A stretch of DNA of 64,000 bases from Eubacterium sp. (GCA_017433825.1 JAFRGL010000017.1:45384-109383); one strand, 5' to 3'; shown: positions 1 through 8,073, counted from the first letter of the stretch. The notes: a model not told the origin generated them from the sequence alone. Translations and numbers: made by a program.

Positions 1-2
1 GC

Positions 3-1577
3 AGCAAGGCACCTATTGCCAAGCTGGCGGACAAGGTGGCAGGAGTTTTCGTACCGTCGGTTATCACCGTTGCGTTAATTACTATTATCGTCTGGCTTAT
101 CGCCCGCCATGACGTGGGCTTTGCCCTGGCAAGGGGCATTTCCGTGCTGGTTATCAGCTGTCCCTGCGCTCTGGGTCTGGCAACTCCGGTGGCTATTATG
201 GTGGGAAGCGGCGTCGGCGCGAAGCACGGCATCCTGTTCAAAAGTGCGGCGGCCCTGGAGGAAACAGGCCGGATCACCACCGTGGTTATGGACAAGACCG
301 GTACGCTGACCAAGGGAGAACCCTCCGTTACCGGCATATACCCGGCATCGGGCGTGACAAAAGAGGAGCTTTTAAGGAAAGCTTTTATCCTGGAATCCCC
401 CAGCGAGCATCCTCTGGCGGGGGCAGTTAAGAGGCTGGGTGAGGCGGCAGGCCTTACGGCGGAAACCATTACGGATTTTGAAGCGCTGCCTGGCAACGGG
501 CTTTCCGGAAAATACAAGGGCAGAACCTTAACCGGCGGCAGCTTATCCTATATTTCAAAGCAGACGGCCGTGGAAGACGCCGTACTTGAAGCAGCAGACG
601 CGGAAGCAGGCAAGGGCGGCACGCCCCTGCTGTTTACGGAAGACGGACGCCTTCTGGGTATGATTTCCGTGGCCGATACCTTGAAGGAAGACGGCGCGGA
701 AGCGGTGGCCGAGCTGCGGGAGATGGGCATCAAGGTGGTGCTCTTAACCGGCGACAACGCGAAGACCGCAGCGGCGGTGGCAAAGGCTGCCGGCGTGGAC
801 GAGGTGATTGCAGGTGTCCTGCCTGACGGCAAGGAGGAAGTGATTCGGAAACTTAAGGAGTCCGGCAAGGTGGCCATGGTGGGCGACGGCATCAATGACG
901 CCCCGGCCCTGGTCCGGGCGGACGTGGGCATCGCCATCGGTACCGGTACGGATATCGCCGCGGACGCGGCGGACATCATGCTGATGCAGAGCCGGGTGCG
1001 GGATGTGCCCGCAGCCATCCGTCTGGGACGCGGGACTTTGCGGAATATCCGCCAGAACCTTTTCTGGGCATTCTTCTACAATGCCTGCGGCATTCCCCTG
1101 GCGGCCGGTGTATTCATCGGCATCTGGGGCTGGCAGATGAACCCCATGTTCGGTGCGGCGGCCATGAGCCTGTCCTCCGTATTTGTGGTGACGAACGCGC
1201 TGCGGCTGAACCTTATTAAAATTTACGGCAAAGGAAACAGAATACCGGCAGCCATGCCGGAAAAAGTTTCCGGAACCGTTGATAAAGCAAATGATAACAG
1301 TTACAATGAAGAACAGATTCTGCAGGCGCTGGGAATTGACACGGCTGCCTGTGCGGAAGAAAGGAGCTGCGAAATGGAAAAGACCATCAAGGTAGAAGGC
1401 ATGATGTGCCACAACTGTGAGAATCACGTAAAGAAAGCGCTGGAGAAACTGGAGGGCGTCGTAAGTGCCACCGCTGATTTCGAAAAGGGTACTGCCGTGG
1501 TTGTCATGGACAAGGACGTAGAGGATGCGCTGCTTAAAGCCGCCATCGAAGAAGAGGGCTACAAGGTAGTAGCGTAA
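3..1577 (+). CDS. copA: Copper-translocating P1B-type ATPase with C-terminal HMA domain (5' truncated by window)
   Basis: Exports Cu(I) across the membrane using ATP. The reading frame is open from the first bases of the window, so the N-terminus lies outside. Visible in order are the transmembrane CPC motif (SCPCALGLATP, bases ~150-190), the phosphorylation motif DKTGT (~290), the SEHP motif of P1B pumps (~400), and the hinge GDGINDAPAL (~885). A distinctive C-terminal extension carries an HMA metal-binding domain (GMMCHNCENH, ~1400) after a charged linker. An internal ribosome binding site and in-frame ATG precede this domain (see separate entry). Family assignment is certain; copper rather than silver is inferred from CPC plus HMA. 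A terminator follows directly. Confidence 0.93.
   Translation, partial: SKAPIAKLADKVAGVFVPSVITVALITIIVWLIARHDVGFALARGISVLVISCPCALGLATPVAIMVGSGVGAKHGILFKSAAALEETGRITTVVMDKTGTLTKGEPSVTGIYPASGVTKEELLRKAFILESPSEHPLAGAVKRLGEAAGLTAETITDFEALPGNGLSGKYKGRTLTGGSLSYISKQTAVEDAVLEAADAEAGKGGTPLLFTEDGRLLGMISVADTLKEDGAEAVAELREMGIKVVLLTGDNAKTAAAVAKAAGVDEVIAGVLPDGKEEVIRKLKESGKVAMVGDGINDAPALVRADVGIAIGTGTDIAADAADIMLMQSRVRDVPAAIRLGRGTLRNIRQNLFWAFFYNACGIPLAAGVFIGIWGWQMNPMFGAAAMSLSSVFVVTNALRLNLIKIYGKGNRIPAAMPEKVSGTVDKANDNSYNEEQILQALGIDTAACAEERSCEMEKTIKVEGMMCHNCENHVKKALEKLEGVVSATADFEKGTAVVVMDKDVEDALLKAAIEEEGYKVVA
1374..1577 (+). CDS. Possible internally initiated CopZ-like copper chaperone (67 aa), in frame with copA
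   Basis: Within the 3' end of the pump gene, AAGGAG (1361-1366) stands 7 bases before an in-frame ATG at 1374. Translation from here would give a complete stand-alone HMA domain with the MxCxxC metal site (GMMCHNC), the size of the CopZ chaperone. The Shine-Dalgarno is as good as those of ordinary genes in the window. The same gene could therefore yield both pump and chaperone, in the spirit of E. coli copA, which makes CopA(Z) by frameshifting at its 5' end. Separate initiation is inference. Confidence 0.45.
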   Translation: MEKTIKVEGMMCHNCENHVKKALEKLEGVVSATADFEKGTAVVVMDKDVEDALLKAAIEEEGYKVVA

Positions 1578-1587
1578 GGCAAATCAG

Positions 1588-1623
1588 AAATCCCTGCCGG
1601 GACGAACCGGCAGGGATTTTTTA
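1588..1623 (+). terminator. Rho-independent terminator after copA
   Basis: A 13-base stem (AAATCCCTGCCGG with CCGGCAGGGATTT) around a short loop is followed by a T-run, 10 bases after the stop codon. Confidence 0.9.
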
Positions 1624-1713
1624 TATAACGGGGAATTCAGCCATTTCTGCAGCCGGACATGGACGGCAGACGGGTAACAATTCCTGGTTTGTGTCGAAAA
1701 CGGCGCAACTTTT

Positions 1714-1743
1714 TTGACCCGTCCGGGCAATCTGTGATACAAT
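1714..1743 (+). promoter_or_regulatory. Sigma-A-type promoter for the phosphoesterase-bioY unit
   Basis: TTGACC (1714-1719) and TACAAT (1738-1743) are separated by 18 bases, about 70 bases before the start codon of the next gene. Confidence 0.6.
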
Positions 1744-1811
1744 AATCCTGACTATCCGGTTTCAGCCGGAAATTCCGCAGCTTTTAACCCTTTCACCGCA
1801 GGTAAAATCAT

Positions 1812-2702
1812 ATGCATTACGCAATCGGAGATGTCCACGGCTGTTATGACGAGCTGATGGCGCTGCTGAAGACAATTGAAGAACGCGATGCCGATGCCAG
1901 GTATATCTTCGTCGGGGATTTTATCGACCGGGGACCGAAAGTCTGGGAAACCCTGATGTGGGCTATGGACAACATTACCGCGGAGGGCAAGTATACCGCC
2001 GTCCGGGGCAATCATGAGCAGATGGCGGTAAACTGGTATTATACGGAATTCCTGCCCTGGTGGGATGAGAAGGAGAAGGGCGGCACCCGGCCGATGCCGG
2101 AAACCCTGTACGATTTCTCGCTGCTGGCCGTCAGGCAGAAGATTGACCGTCCGGATATCCTGAAGTACGCCGTTGATTTCTTTGAAAGCCTGCCGTTTTC
2201 CAGAAGGATGGAGATTGAAACCAGTGCGGGCAGGAAGGTGGTTTACCGGATTGTGCATGCCTGGTACCGCTACGGCGAGGAAAGGGAGGAGATCCAGCAG
2301 GAATGCAATCTCTGGGACCGTAATTTCCGGGGGAATTTCAAATCCGACGAGATCATTCTCCACGGCCATACGCCCACCATCGTGCCGGAGTATTACCGGC
2401 CCATGGAGAATAATACCCGGCCGGGCTTGATCGGATATAAGAAAAATGATATTAATATTGACGGCGGATGCTGCTTCGGGGCACTGACGGCCCAGCCCTG
2501 CATGCTTTGCGGACTGTGTCTGGAAACTCTGGAGGAAATCTACCCCTGTACTATTGCCGAGCGTTTCATGCAGCTGGCGCAGCCGCCCATCACAAAACGG
2601 AAGGCAAAACGGCAGGAGAAAAAGTATCTGGCCGATCATGCGCAGGTGCCGAACGCGTACCGCGAGGAACTGGTGGAGCGGTACTTTACGGCATCCGCAT
2701 AA
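1812..2702 (+). CDS. Metallophosphoesterase (PPP-type phosphatase fold)
   Basis: Likely a cytoplasmic protein phosphatase or nucleotide phosphoesterase; the substrate cannot be read from sequence. The metal-binding motifs of the calcineurin-like fold are complete: GDVHG (residues 6-10), GDFIDRG (35-41), GNHEQ (66-70), a downstream HAW histidine and a HGHTP motif near residue 185. Length (296 aa) fits single-domain PPP-like enzymes. There is no signal peptide or membrane segment. It lies 14 bases upstream of bioY on the same strand and is probably cotranscribed with it. A shorter, broken relative lies at 5316-5736. Confidence 0.88.
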   Translation: MHYAIGDVHGCYDELMALLKTIEERDADARYIFVGDFIDRGPKVWETLMWAMDNITAEGKYTAVRGNHEQMAVNWYYTEFLPWWDEKEKGGTRPMPETLYDFSLLAVRQKIDRPDILKYAVDFFESLPFSRRMEIETSAGRKVVYRIVHAWYRYGEEREEIQQECNLWDRNFRGNFKSDEIILHGHTPTIVPEYYRPMENNTRPGLIGYKKNDINIDGGCCFGALTAQPCMLCGLCLETLEEIYPCTIAERFMQLAQPPITKRKAKRQEKKYLADHAQVPNAYREELVERYFTASA

Positions 2703-2716
2703 GGAGAGGAGAAAAC

Positions 2717-3253
2717 ATGACAGAAAGAACAAAAACGAAAGACTTAATCAGAATCGCTGTCATGAGCATGATTATCGGCGTGTGCGCATGGATAACCATA
2801 CCCATGCCGGTACCCTTTACCCTGCAGATTTTCGGCGTATTTGCCGCACTGAAGCTTCTCGGCGCGAAAAAAGGCACCCTGTCCATCGTGGTTTATATCC
2901 TGCTGGGACTGGTGGGAATTCCGGTATTTTCGTCCTTCCAGGCCGGGCCTGCGGTACTTTTAGGACCCACGGGAGGCTATATCATCGGCTTTATTATCAT
3001 GGGCATCCTGTATATTTTCTGTGAACCCCTGTGCAGGAACGGCTGGCAGAAGAACCTGACGCTTGTCATCGGGCTTTTCTTCTGTTACCTGTTCGGCACC
3101 TTCTGGTTCTCATCCGTCATGGCGGGAAGAGGACGTTCCGTGACCTTCCTGTCCGGCCTTATGACCTGCGTGGTGCCCTTTATCATCCCGGATCTGGTCA
3201 AGCTTGCGGCAGCCGAGCTGGTCTCCCGCAGGGTGAAAAAGTGGATTAAATGA
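2717..3253 (+). CDS. bioY: Biotin transporter substrate-binding component BioY
   Basis: Membrane S-component that captures biotin, usually working with a shared ECF energising module; no ECF ATPase genes are next to it. The 178-residue protein has about six hydrophobic segments and the BioY hallmarks: a proline-rich PMPVPFTLQ segment near residue 33 and LLGPTGGYIIGF near residue 83. The start at 2717 is chosen over upstream in-frame codons because AGGAGAGGAG ends 6 bases before this ATG and the protein then matches family length. A biotin auxotroph or salvage lifestyle would fit. Confidence 0.92.
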   Translation: MTERTKTKDLIRIAVMSMIIGVCAWITIPMPVPFTLQIFGVFAALKLLGAKKGTLSIVVYILLGLVGIPVFSSFQAGPAVLLGPTGGYIIGFIIMGILYIFCEPLCRNGWQKNLTLVIGLFFCYLFGTFWFSSVMAGRGRSVTFLSGLMTCVVPFIIPDLVKLAAAELVSRRVKKWIK

Positions 3254-3309
3254 AACCTTTCGGTATAAATGCAACTGTCGGCTGAACGTGTTTATTGAAG
3301 GAGAAGAAA

Positions 3310-3819
3310 ATGAAGCTTGCGATTATTTATGACTCTAAAACAGACAATACCAGGCAGGCGGCTGCCTGGATTGCGGAAGGCATGAACAAGGTGAAAAATG
3401 TGGAAGCGAAGATTTTCCACATCTCGGATATCGATTACACCTTCGTAAACCAGACGAAGGGTATCGTTATCGGAAGCCCGGTGTACGCCACCCAGATGAC
3501 CGCGGATATGCGCACCTGGCTTTTGAACGCCGCCATGCGGCTGAATGTGGCGGGAAAGCTCGGCGGCGCCTTTGCCACCGCGCAGTACACCCACGGCGGC
3601 GCGGAGCTGGTCATCCAGACCATCCTGACCAACGAAATCGCCTTCGGCATGCTGGCATATTCCGGCGGCGCTTCCAAAGGACTGCCGGTGATACACCTGG
3701 GCCCCGTGGGCGTGAACGGCAACGTGGAGCCCCACAACAAAATGGAAAACTACAGGGACAATTTCGTTATTTACGGCAAACGGTTCGCGGAAAAGGCAGT
3801 CGAGCTGTTTAAAGACTGA
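3310..3819 (+). CDS. Flavodoxin-family protein / possible NAD(P)H:quinone oxidoreductase
   Basis: A 169-residue cytoplasmic flavodoxin fold. The FMN phosphate loop is seen as DSKTDNT (residues 8-14) and a second loop as GSPVYA (~55-60), followed by a glycine-rich AQYTHGGAE segment typical of WrbA-like or multimeric flavodoxins. Start at ATG 3310 (GAAGGAGAAGAAA before it) is preferred over the upstream TTG at 3295. It probably shuttles electrons or reduces quinones; partner unknown. The small DUF6440 gene follows 17 bases later and is likely cotranscribed. Confidence 0.8.
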   Translation: MKLAIIYDSKTDNTRQAAAWIAEGMNKVKNVEAKIFHISDIDYTFVNQTKGIVIGSPVYATQMTADMRTWLLNAAMRLNVAGKLGGAFATAQYTHGGAELVIQTILTNEIAFGMLAYSGGASKGLPVIHLGPVGVNGNVEPHNKMENYRDNFVIYGKRFAEKAVELFKD

Positions 3820-3836
3820 ACGGAGGAAGAGGACAG

Positions 3837-4034
3837 ATGATCGGCAGAAGATTCCGGAAACTGCGAGAGGAGAATCTTTCCGGCAACGATAATGAAAAGG
3901 CCACAATCCTGGTGGACAGGGAGACCGGCGTAAACTATCTGTGGATTCAGTCTCCCACAGGTTCGGGGCTGACCCTGCTTGTTGACAAGGACGGCCGTCC
4001 CGTTGTAACGAAATCCGGCATACTGAAAGACTGA
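3837..4034 (+). CDS. Small DUF6440-like protein (65 aa)
   Basis: A complete 65-residue protein with no membrane segment. The pattern ILVDRETGVNYLW followed by GLTLLVDKDGRPV matches what I remember of DUF6440, a small widespread Firmicutes family of unknown role. It sits between a flavodoxin and a DUF2971 gene with gaps of 17 and 23 bases, so the three are probably one transcript. Function is not inferred. Confidence 0.7.
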   Translation: MIGRRFRKLREENLSGNDNEKATILVDRETGVNYLWIQSPTGSGLTLLVDKDGRPVVTKSGILKD

Positions 4035-4057
4035 AGAACTGCCGGGAGTTTTAAGCA

Positions 4058-4888
4058 ATGAACAGGGAAACTCTTTACCATTATACGGATTTTATGGCGC
4101 TTGACGGTATTTTAAGCAACCGTGAACTGCGGGTCAACAATGTGCTGAACATGAACGACGCGCAGGAAATGGAGCTTTTCATGACCGGTATTTTCAGGGC
4201 AGCCATAGAAAGGCTGGAGAAAAGCGGCAGGGAGGACAAGGCCCGGAAGCTTTCCGCCCTTTATGAAGAGGAGAAGAAGAAATTCTTTGAATACTCGGTC
4301 TATGCCGCCTGCTTTTCGGAATACAGGGACGACGCGGCCCAGTGGGACAGGTATGCCTACAGGGGCAAGGGCGTCTGCTTCGGCATGAAGAAGGCGATTC
4401 TGGAGAAAATGACCGGCGGCGCGGTATCCCTGCAAAAGGTTTTTTACAGGGATGACATGGATTCCCATCCGCTGGTGACGGAAATCTGCACCCTGGTGCA
4501 GGGCAGCGATGATGTTTCGGTGGAAAAAGGGCCGCTGAAGACAGCTGTTTTAAAGGCCTGGCAGAACTGCGCTTCCTTCAAGCATCCTTCGTTTTCCAGT
4601 GAGCGGGAGTACCGGCTGGTGGTCATGCCCTTCGAGGCAGAGGACTTTTCCGTAAAGCCCCGGTACCATGTGGCCAGGGAAAGAATCAAGAAGTATTATC
4701 CGCTGGACCTGCATGCCATGTGCGTCCAGGCCGGTTCTTCCATCGAGGAACTGGTAACGGAGATCATCATCGGCCCGGAATCCACCCAGTCCATACCGAT
4801 TCTTAAGGATTATCTGAAAGACATCGGCCTTCCTGCACTGGCGGGCAAGGTGGTGCATTCCGACTGTCCGTTAAGAAGCAAGATTTAA
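4058..4888 (+). CDS. DUF2971 domain protein
   Basis: A 276-residue soluble protein. The opening LYHYTDFMALDGILSNRELRVNNVLNMND, read as short motifs (YHYT, ILSN, NDAQE), is the signature of DUF2971, and the later CFSEYRDDAAQWDRYA and GVCFGM segments also fit. The family has no established activity; members occur singly or near mobile and defence genes. Here it lies in an apparently ordinary metabolic operon, 8 bases before a thioesterase gene. Confidence 0.8.
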   Translation: MNRETLYHYTDFMALDGILSNRELRVNNVLNMNDAQEMELFMTGIFRAAIERLEKSGREDKARKLSALYEEEKKKFFEYSVYAACFSEYRDDAAQWDRYAYRGKGVCFGMKKAILEKMTGGAVSLQKVFYRDDMDSHPLVTEICTLVQGSDDVSVEKGPLKTAVLKAWQNCASFKHPSFSSEREYRLVVMPFEAEDFSVKPRYHVARERIKKYYPLDLHAMCVQAGSSIEELVTEIIIGPESTQSIPILKDYLKDIGLPALAGKVVHSDCPLRSKI

Positions 4889-4896
4889 TCCCGGGG

Positions 4897-5304
4897 ATGA
4901 AAATGAAAGACCGTACGGAAAAAGCGAGAGAATTCTTTAAAGATGATATTTATGCCACGGAAGCCACGGGCATAGTGATAGAGGAAGCAAAAGACAACTA
5001 TGCCAGATGCTCGCTGGTACTGGACAGAAGGCATAAAAACGCCAACGGACAGGTGATGGGCGGCGTGCTTTTCACCCTGGCGGATTTTGCCGTGGCCGCG
5101 GCTTTGAATGACGGCGAAGGGGCTCCTTTCGTCTCCCTGTCCGCGGATATCCAGTTTTTAAGGCCCGCAAAGGGCACGGTCCTGACCGCCGAAACTGCAG
5201 TTGTGAAGGCCGGGAAAACGGTCTGTTTTATGGAAGCGGTCATCACAGATGACCTGGGCACGAAAACCGCGAAGCTTACAGGAACATGGATAAAGGCCGG
5301 ATAA
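4897..5304 (+). CDS. PaaI-like hotdog-fold thioesterase
   Basis: Probably hydrolyses acyl- or phenylacyl-CoA thioesters. The 135-residue length and the motif NANGQVMGGVLFTLADFA (residues ~46-63, containing the conserved N, G-G and D positions of the PaaI family) followed by SLSADIQFLRP are diagnostic of the hotdog fold. Substrate cannot be assigned. It is the last gene of the plus-strand group: its terminator overlaps its final codons. Confidence 0.85.
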   Translation: MKMKDRTEKAREFFKDDIYATEATGIVIEEAKDNYARCSLVLDRRHKNANGQVMGGVLFTLADFAVAAALNDGEGAPFVSLSADIQFLRPAKGTVLTAETAVVKAGKTVCFMEAVITDDLGTKTAKLTGTWIKAG

Positions 5305-5316
5305 CCGGCCTTTTTT
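5292..5316. terminator. Bidirectional terminator between convergent genes
   Basis: AAGGCCGG ATAA CCGGCCTT followed by a T-run. The stem includes the last codons of the thioesterase gene. It lies directly at the 3' end of the opposing broken phosphoesterase. Confidence 0.8.
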
Positions 5317-5736
5317 CATACGAATTCTTTTTCATCATCCAGCCGGTAAAGCACCGGCTTTTCGCCGAATCCGGCACCTGCGTCAATGCTGGTCCAGGTG
5401 TCGGTTTTTATTATCCTGCCGCGGTACTGTTCACCGTAGGAGAATGTGGGCCGGTGGCCGAATACCGTATGGATATCCGGAAAATACCGGTCGGACAGCG
5501 CCGGGGAAGCCCAGATCAGTTCATCGGCCGTATATTCGGAAAGCTTTTTATCCGGACGGAAGTTTTCAAGCCCCGCGTGCACCAGGAGATAATCCTTCCC
5601 GCCTGCCGTTACCGTTCCTGTCAATTACATCCCCAAGGATATAAAGAAAGTCCGTATCGGAGAAACCCGCCCTTTCAAGAAGCGCAAGGAACGCATCATG
5701 CGGGTAACCGTGCAGGTCGGAAATAACGTAAACCAT
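5316..5736 (-). pseudogene. Broken metallophosphoesterase with internal deletion and frame break
   Basis: The first ~38 residues from ATG 5736 (good GAAAGGATG context) carry the family motifs DLHGYP and GDVIDRN. The frame then fails at about 5605-5620. The C-terminal part (DYLLVHAGLENF, FGHRPT, SIDAGAGFG) continues in another frame to the stop at 5316. The junction falls directly after GDVIDRN, and the whole central part, including the GNHE motif and about 80-90 residues by comparison with family length, is absent. A deletion with frameshift explains this. It is not an alternative start, because the C-terminal piece lacks its own ribosome binding site. Confidence 0.8.
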
Positions 5737-5871
5737 CGTCCATCCTTTCTGTTTTACCAATTTCAGCAAAACTATCATAGCATGAGAATGCGGTACTGTA
5801 AATCGCTGTGCGTGCAGGCAATGCTCGGAACAACCGGTGAAATCCCGGATAAAATATTTTTAATTCAGGTA

Positions 5872-5900
5872 TTGCATTTTCGAAAAAACTGTAATATAAT
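5872..5900 (+). promoter_or_regulatory. Strong promoter for the hairpin RNA
   Basis: TTGCAT (5872-5877), a 17-base spacer and a consensus TATAAT (5895-5900). Predicted transcription start is near 5907. Confidence 0.75.
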
Positions 5901-5906
5901 CCGCTT

Positions 5907-6016
5907 TGCCAATTGAATATGGCTTGTCATAAGCCGCTGTTTTGATAAGTACCGGAGGAAGATTTCTTCAGGAGAAGTCTGTCCTTTCGGCAGTTATCAA
6001 AGCAGCGGCTTTTTGC
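5907..6016 (+). ncRNA. Candidate ~110-nt small RNA or leader with its own promoter and terminator
   Basis: Downstream of a near-consensus promoter, bases 5931-5948 and 5994-6011 form an 18-pair stem with one G-U pair. The 45-base interior can extend the rod further, and a T-run follows. A small hairpin just upstream (GGCTT 5921-5925 with AAGCC 5931-5935) would use the left foot of the long stem, so two exclusive folds are possible, as in an attenuator. No known riboswitch consensus was recognised. It may act alone or control the AAA+ gene 170 bases downstream. Confidence 0.5.
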
Positions 6017-6186
6017 TGTGCTTTGAAGCCGTGCACCTTGACAACTTAATCCGCCGATACGTACGGAAGGGTGTCCGGGGAAGCCGCGCGATGATATGAG
6101 CGGGCCAAGGATCTTCCGAAACGGCCGGCGGTCATTTTTTCAGGACAGCGAACCAAGTATAATTAAAATACAGAAAGGCACAGCTT

Positions 6187-8073
6187 ATGACAAAATATAA
6201 AGAAATGTTAAACGGCAGACTGGTAAATGCGGCAGCCTTAAAGATTAAGCCGGACAGAGCCGCACGCAGCAGCGCAGGGGACTGCGGCAGGGCAAGTGAG
6301 AGATTTTTAAAATCCGCGGCAAATCTCCCGGGAAACGGCTTTTTAGGCTGGCAGATAGAGACGGGCAGGGACAATACGTTAATGACCGCTGCCTTTACCG
6401 GGACAGGCGTCAGGACCATGGCTTCTGACTACAACTGGATTTTCCAGAAATGCGCGGAAGCGGGCAGCAGGCCCGCCGAAATGCTGAACGATTTATATGC
6501 GGACGGACGCAGGGTGTATGTGCTCGTCTCCGGCAGCAGCCGCCTGGTGTCTGACATAAAGAAAAAAGCGGAACTGGAAGACGTCTTCGTTGATGTGGAT
6601 TATTTCGACGAAGATGACGGCGATTACTGTTCAGGCAGTTATTTCAAGGAAATGTTCGATATCCTGCAGCAGGAAGGCGCGGTTATCCGGCTGACGGCCG
6701 ATAAGGTGCAGACAGACGGAAACGGCCGGGGACGGCTGTTTATCAGTCTTCCGCAGAATATGAACCTGAGCCTGCGCACCGCCATTTCACTGGCATTTCC
6801 GGATATGTACGTGAAGGAGCTGCCGGAAGACGGCCCGGAAGACGCTGCGGCGGGCTGTATTTCCGAAGGGTTCTTCCTGGACAGTTTTGCCCGTTTCCTG
6901 ACCATTTTAAGAAGCAGGGCGGTCATCCCCCTTACACCGGAGCGGCTTACAAAGATATCCATTGATGATATGGAATTTTCCGTGCGCACCTACAACTGCC
7001 TGAAAAGGGCAGGCATTCACACGGCCGGCCAGCTGCAGGAATTAAATGAAGAAGACTTAAGGGAAATCCGCAATCTCGGTGAAAAAAGCATTCTTGAAAT
7101 CCGGGAGAAGCTGGAAGAGCTTGAAGCGCAGGTAGTGGAAACCGGGGAAGCGCAGAAAGCTTTGTCCTGCGGAGCGGAAGCGGAAAAAGAATGTGCAGAC
7201 GCTGGATCGGAAGAAGCGCCGCGGTCCGCTTTCGACAGGCTGAACGGCCTGGTGGGGCTGGAAAACGTCAAGGAGCAGGTCCGGAAAATCTCAGCCTTTG
7301 CCAGGATGAAAAAAGCCATGCTGCAGGACGGAAAAAACGGCATTTCCCTGGCCCTGAACATGGAATTTACGGGAAATCCCGGTACCGCCAAGACCACGGT
7401 CGCGCGGATTTTAGCGGAGATTTTTTACGAAACCGGCCTGCTTGCCGACGGAACCGTCGTGGAAGCCGGACGGGCTGACCTGGTTGCCAGGTACGTGGGA
7501 CAGACCGCGGAAAAGGTGAAAGCTGTTTTCCGTAAAGCGAAAGGAAGGCTCCTGTTCATCGACGAAGCCTATTCGCTGTCCGAGAACTGGAAAGGTTCCT
7601 ACGGTGATGAGGCGATTAACACGATCGTACAGGAAATGGAAAACCGCAGGGACGATACGGTAGTCATCTTTGCCGGATATCCGGAGGAAATGGAAGAATT
7701 CTTCGGCAGGAATCCGGGCCTGCGCTCCAGAGTGCCTTTTTCCATCCGCTTCTCAGACTATTCTCCGGAAGAACTGCTGCAGATTGCCGGCCTGGAAGCG
7801 GAGAAAAGAGGCTTTTCCTTAAGCCCGCAGGCAGAAGAAAAGGTGCTTGATATCTGTAAAGGCGTATCGGGCAGTCCCGCAGCCGGCAACGGCCGCTTCA
7901 GCCGGAACCTGGTGGAAAGCGCAGTGCTGAACTACGCGGTCCGGATATACGGTGCTGATAATGCGGACAGCCGGATGCCTCAGGAGCATATCCTGACCGA
8001 AAATGATTTCTCCCTTCCGGAAGGTTTTTCGGAAGAAAAAACAACCCGCCCCATCGGTTTTTGCGTAAACTGA
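6187..8073 (+). CDS. AAA+ ATPase (CbbX/SpoVK-like) with RNA polymerase alpha-CTD-like domain
   Basis: A 628-residue three-part protein. Residues ~1-250 form an unrecognised N-terminal domain with a very acidic patch (DVDYFDEDDGDY). Residues ~258-312 closely resemble the alpha C-terminal domain of RNA polymerase (FSVRTYNCLKRAGI, then LREIRNLGEKSI), a helix-hairpin-helix DNA and protein contact module. Residues ~349-610 are an AAA+ module of the CbbX/SpoVK group, with Walker A GNPGTAKT (396-403; Ala replaces the usual Gly of GTGKT), Walker B LLFIDEA (455-461) and an arginine-finger-like GLRSRVPF segment. It probably remodels a protein complex, perhaps connected with transcription. It is monocistronic between two hairpins. 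Confidence 0.8.
   Translation: MTKYKEMLNGRLVNAAALKIKPDRAARSSAGDCGRASERFLKSAANLPGNGFLGWQIETGRDNTLMTAAFTGTGVRTMASDYNWIFQKCAEAGSRPAEMLNDLYADGRRVYVLVSGSSRLVSDIKKKAELEDVFVDVDYFDEDDGDYCSGSYFKEMFDILQQEGAVIRLTADKVQTDGNGRGRLFISLPQNMNLSLRTAISLAFPDMYVKELPEDGPEDAAAGCISEGFFLDSFARFLTILRSRAVIPLTPERLTKISIDDMEFSVRTYNCLKRAGIHTAGQLQELNEEDLREIRNLGEKSILEIREKLEELEAQVVETGEAQKALSCGAEAEKECADAGSEEAPRSAFDRLNGLVGLENVKEQVRKISAFARMKKAMLQDGKNGISLALNMEFTGNPGTAKTTVARILAEIFYETGLLADGTVVEAGRADLVARYVGQTAEKVKAVFRKAKGRLLFIDEAYSLSENWKGSYGDEAINTIVQEMENRRDDTVVIFAGYPEEMEEFFGRNPGLRSRVPFSIRFSDYSPEELLQIAGLEAEKRGFSLSPQAEEKVLDICKGVSGSPAAGNGRFSRNLVESAVLNYAVRIYGADNADSRMPQEHILTENDFSLPEGFSEEKTTRPIGFCVN

Larger units (their letters stand above)
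5737..6186 (+). other. 450-base non-coding region: promoter, hairpin RNA unit and degenerate sequence
   Basis: No convincing gene is visible. The region holds a promoter (5872-5900), a long hairpin ending in a T-run (5931-6015), then a stretch (6031-6100) with short self-complementary segments and a possible intron-tail resemblance. A TATAAT (6158-6163) with a poor -35 lies ahead of the AAA+ gene. Confidence 0.6.

Noticed and set aside
744-1427. 227-residue minus-strand open frame inside copA
   Set aside because: It is a shadow of the pump gene: no ribosome binding site, His/Pro/Arg-rich composition typical of antisense frames, and the plus frame has all P-type ATPase motifs.
2468-2716. Upstream in-frame extension of bioY
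   Set aside because: Overlaps the phosphoesterase gene in another frame; AGGAGAGGAG precedes the ATG at 2717.
6031-6186. tRNA gene
   Set aside because: No acceptor/D/anticodon/T-arm arrangement and no GTTC-type T-loop.
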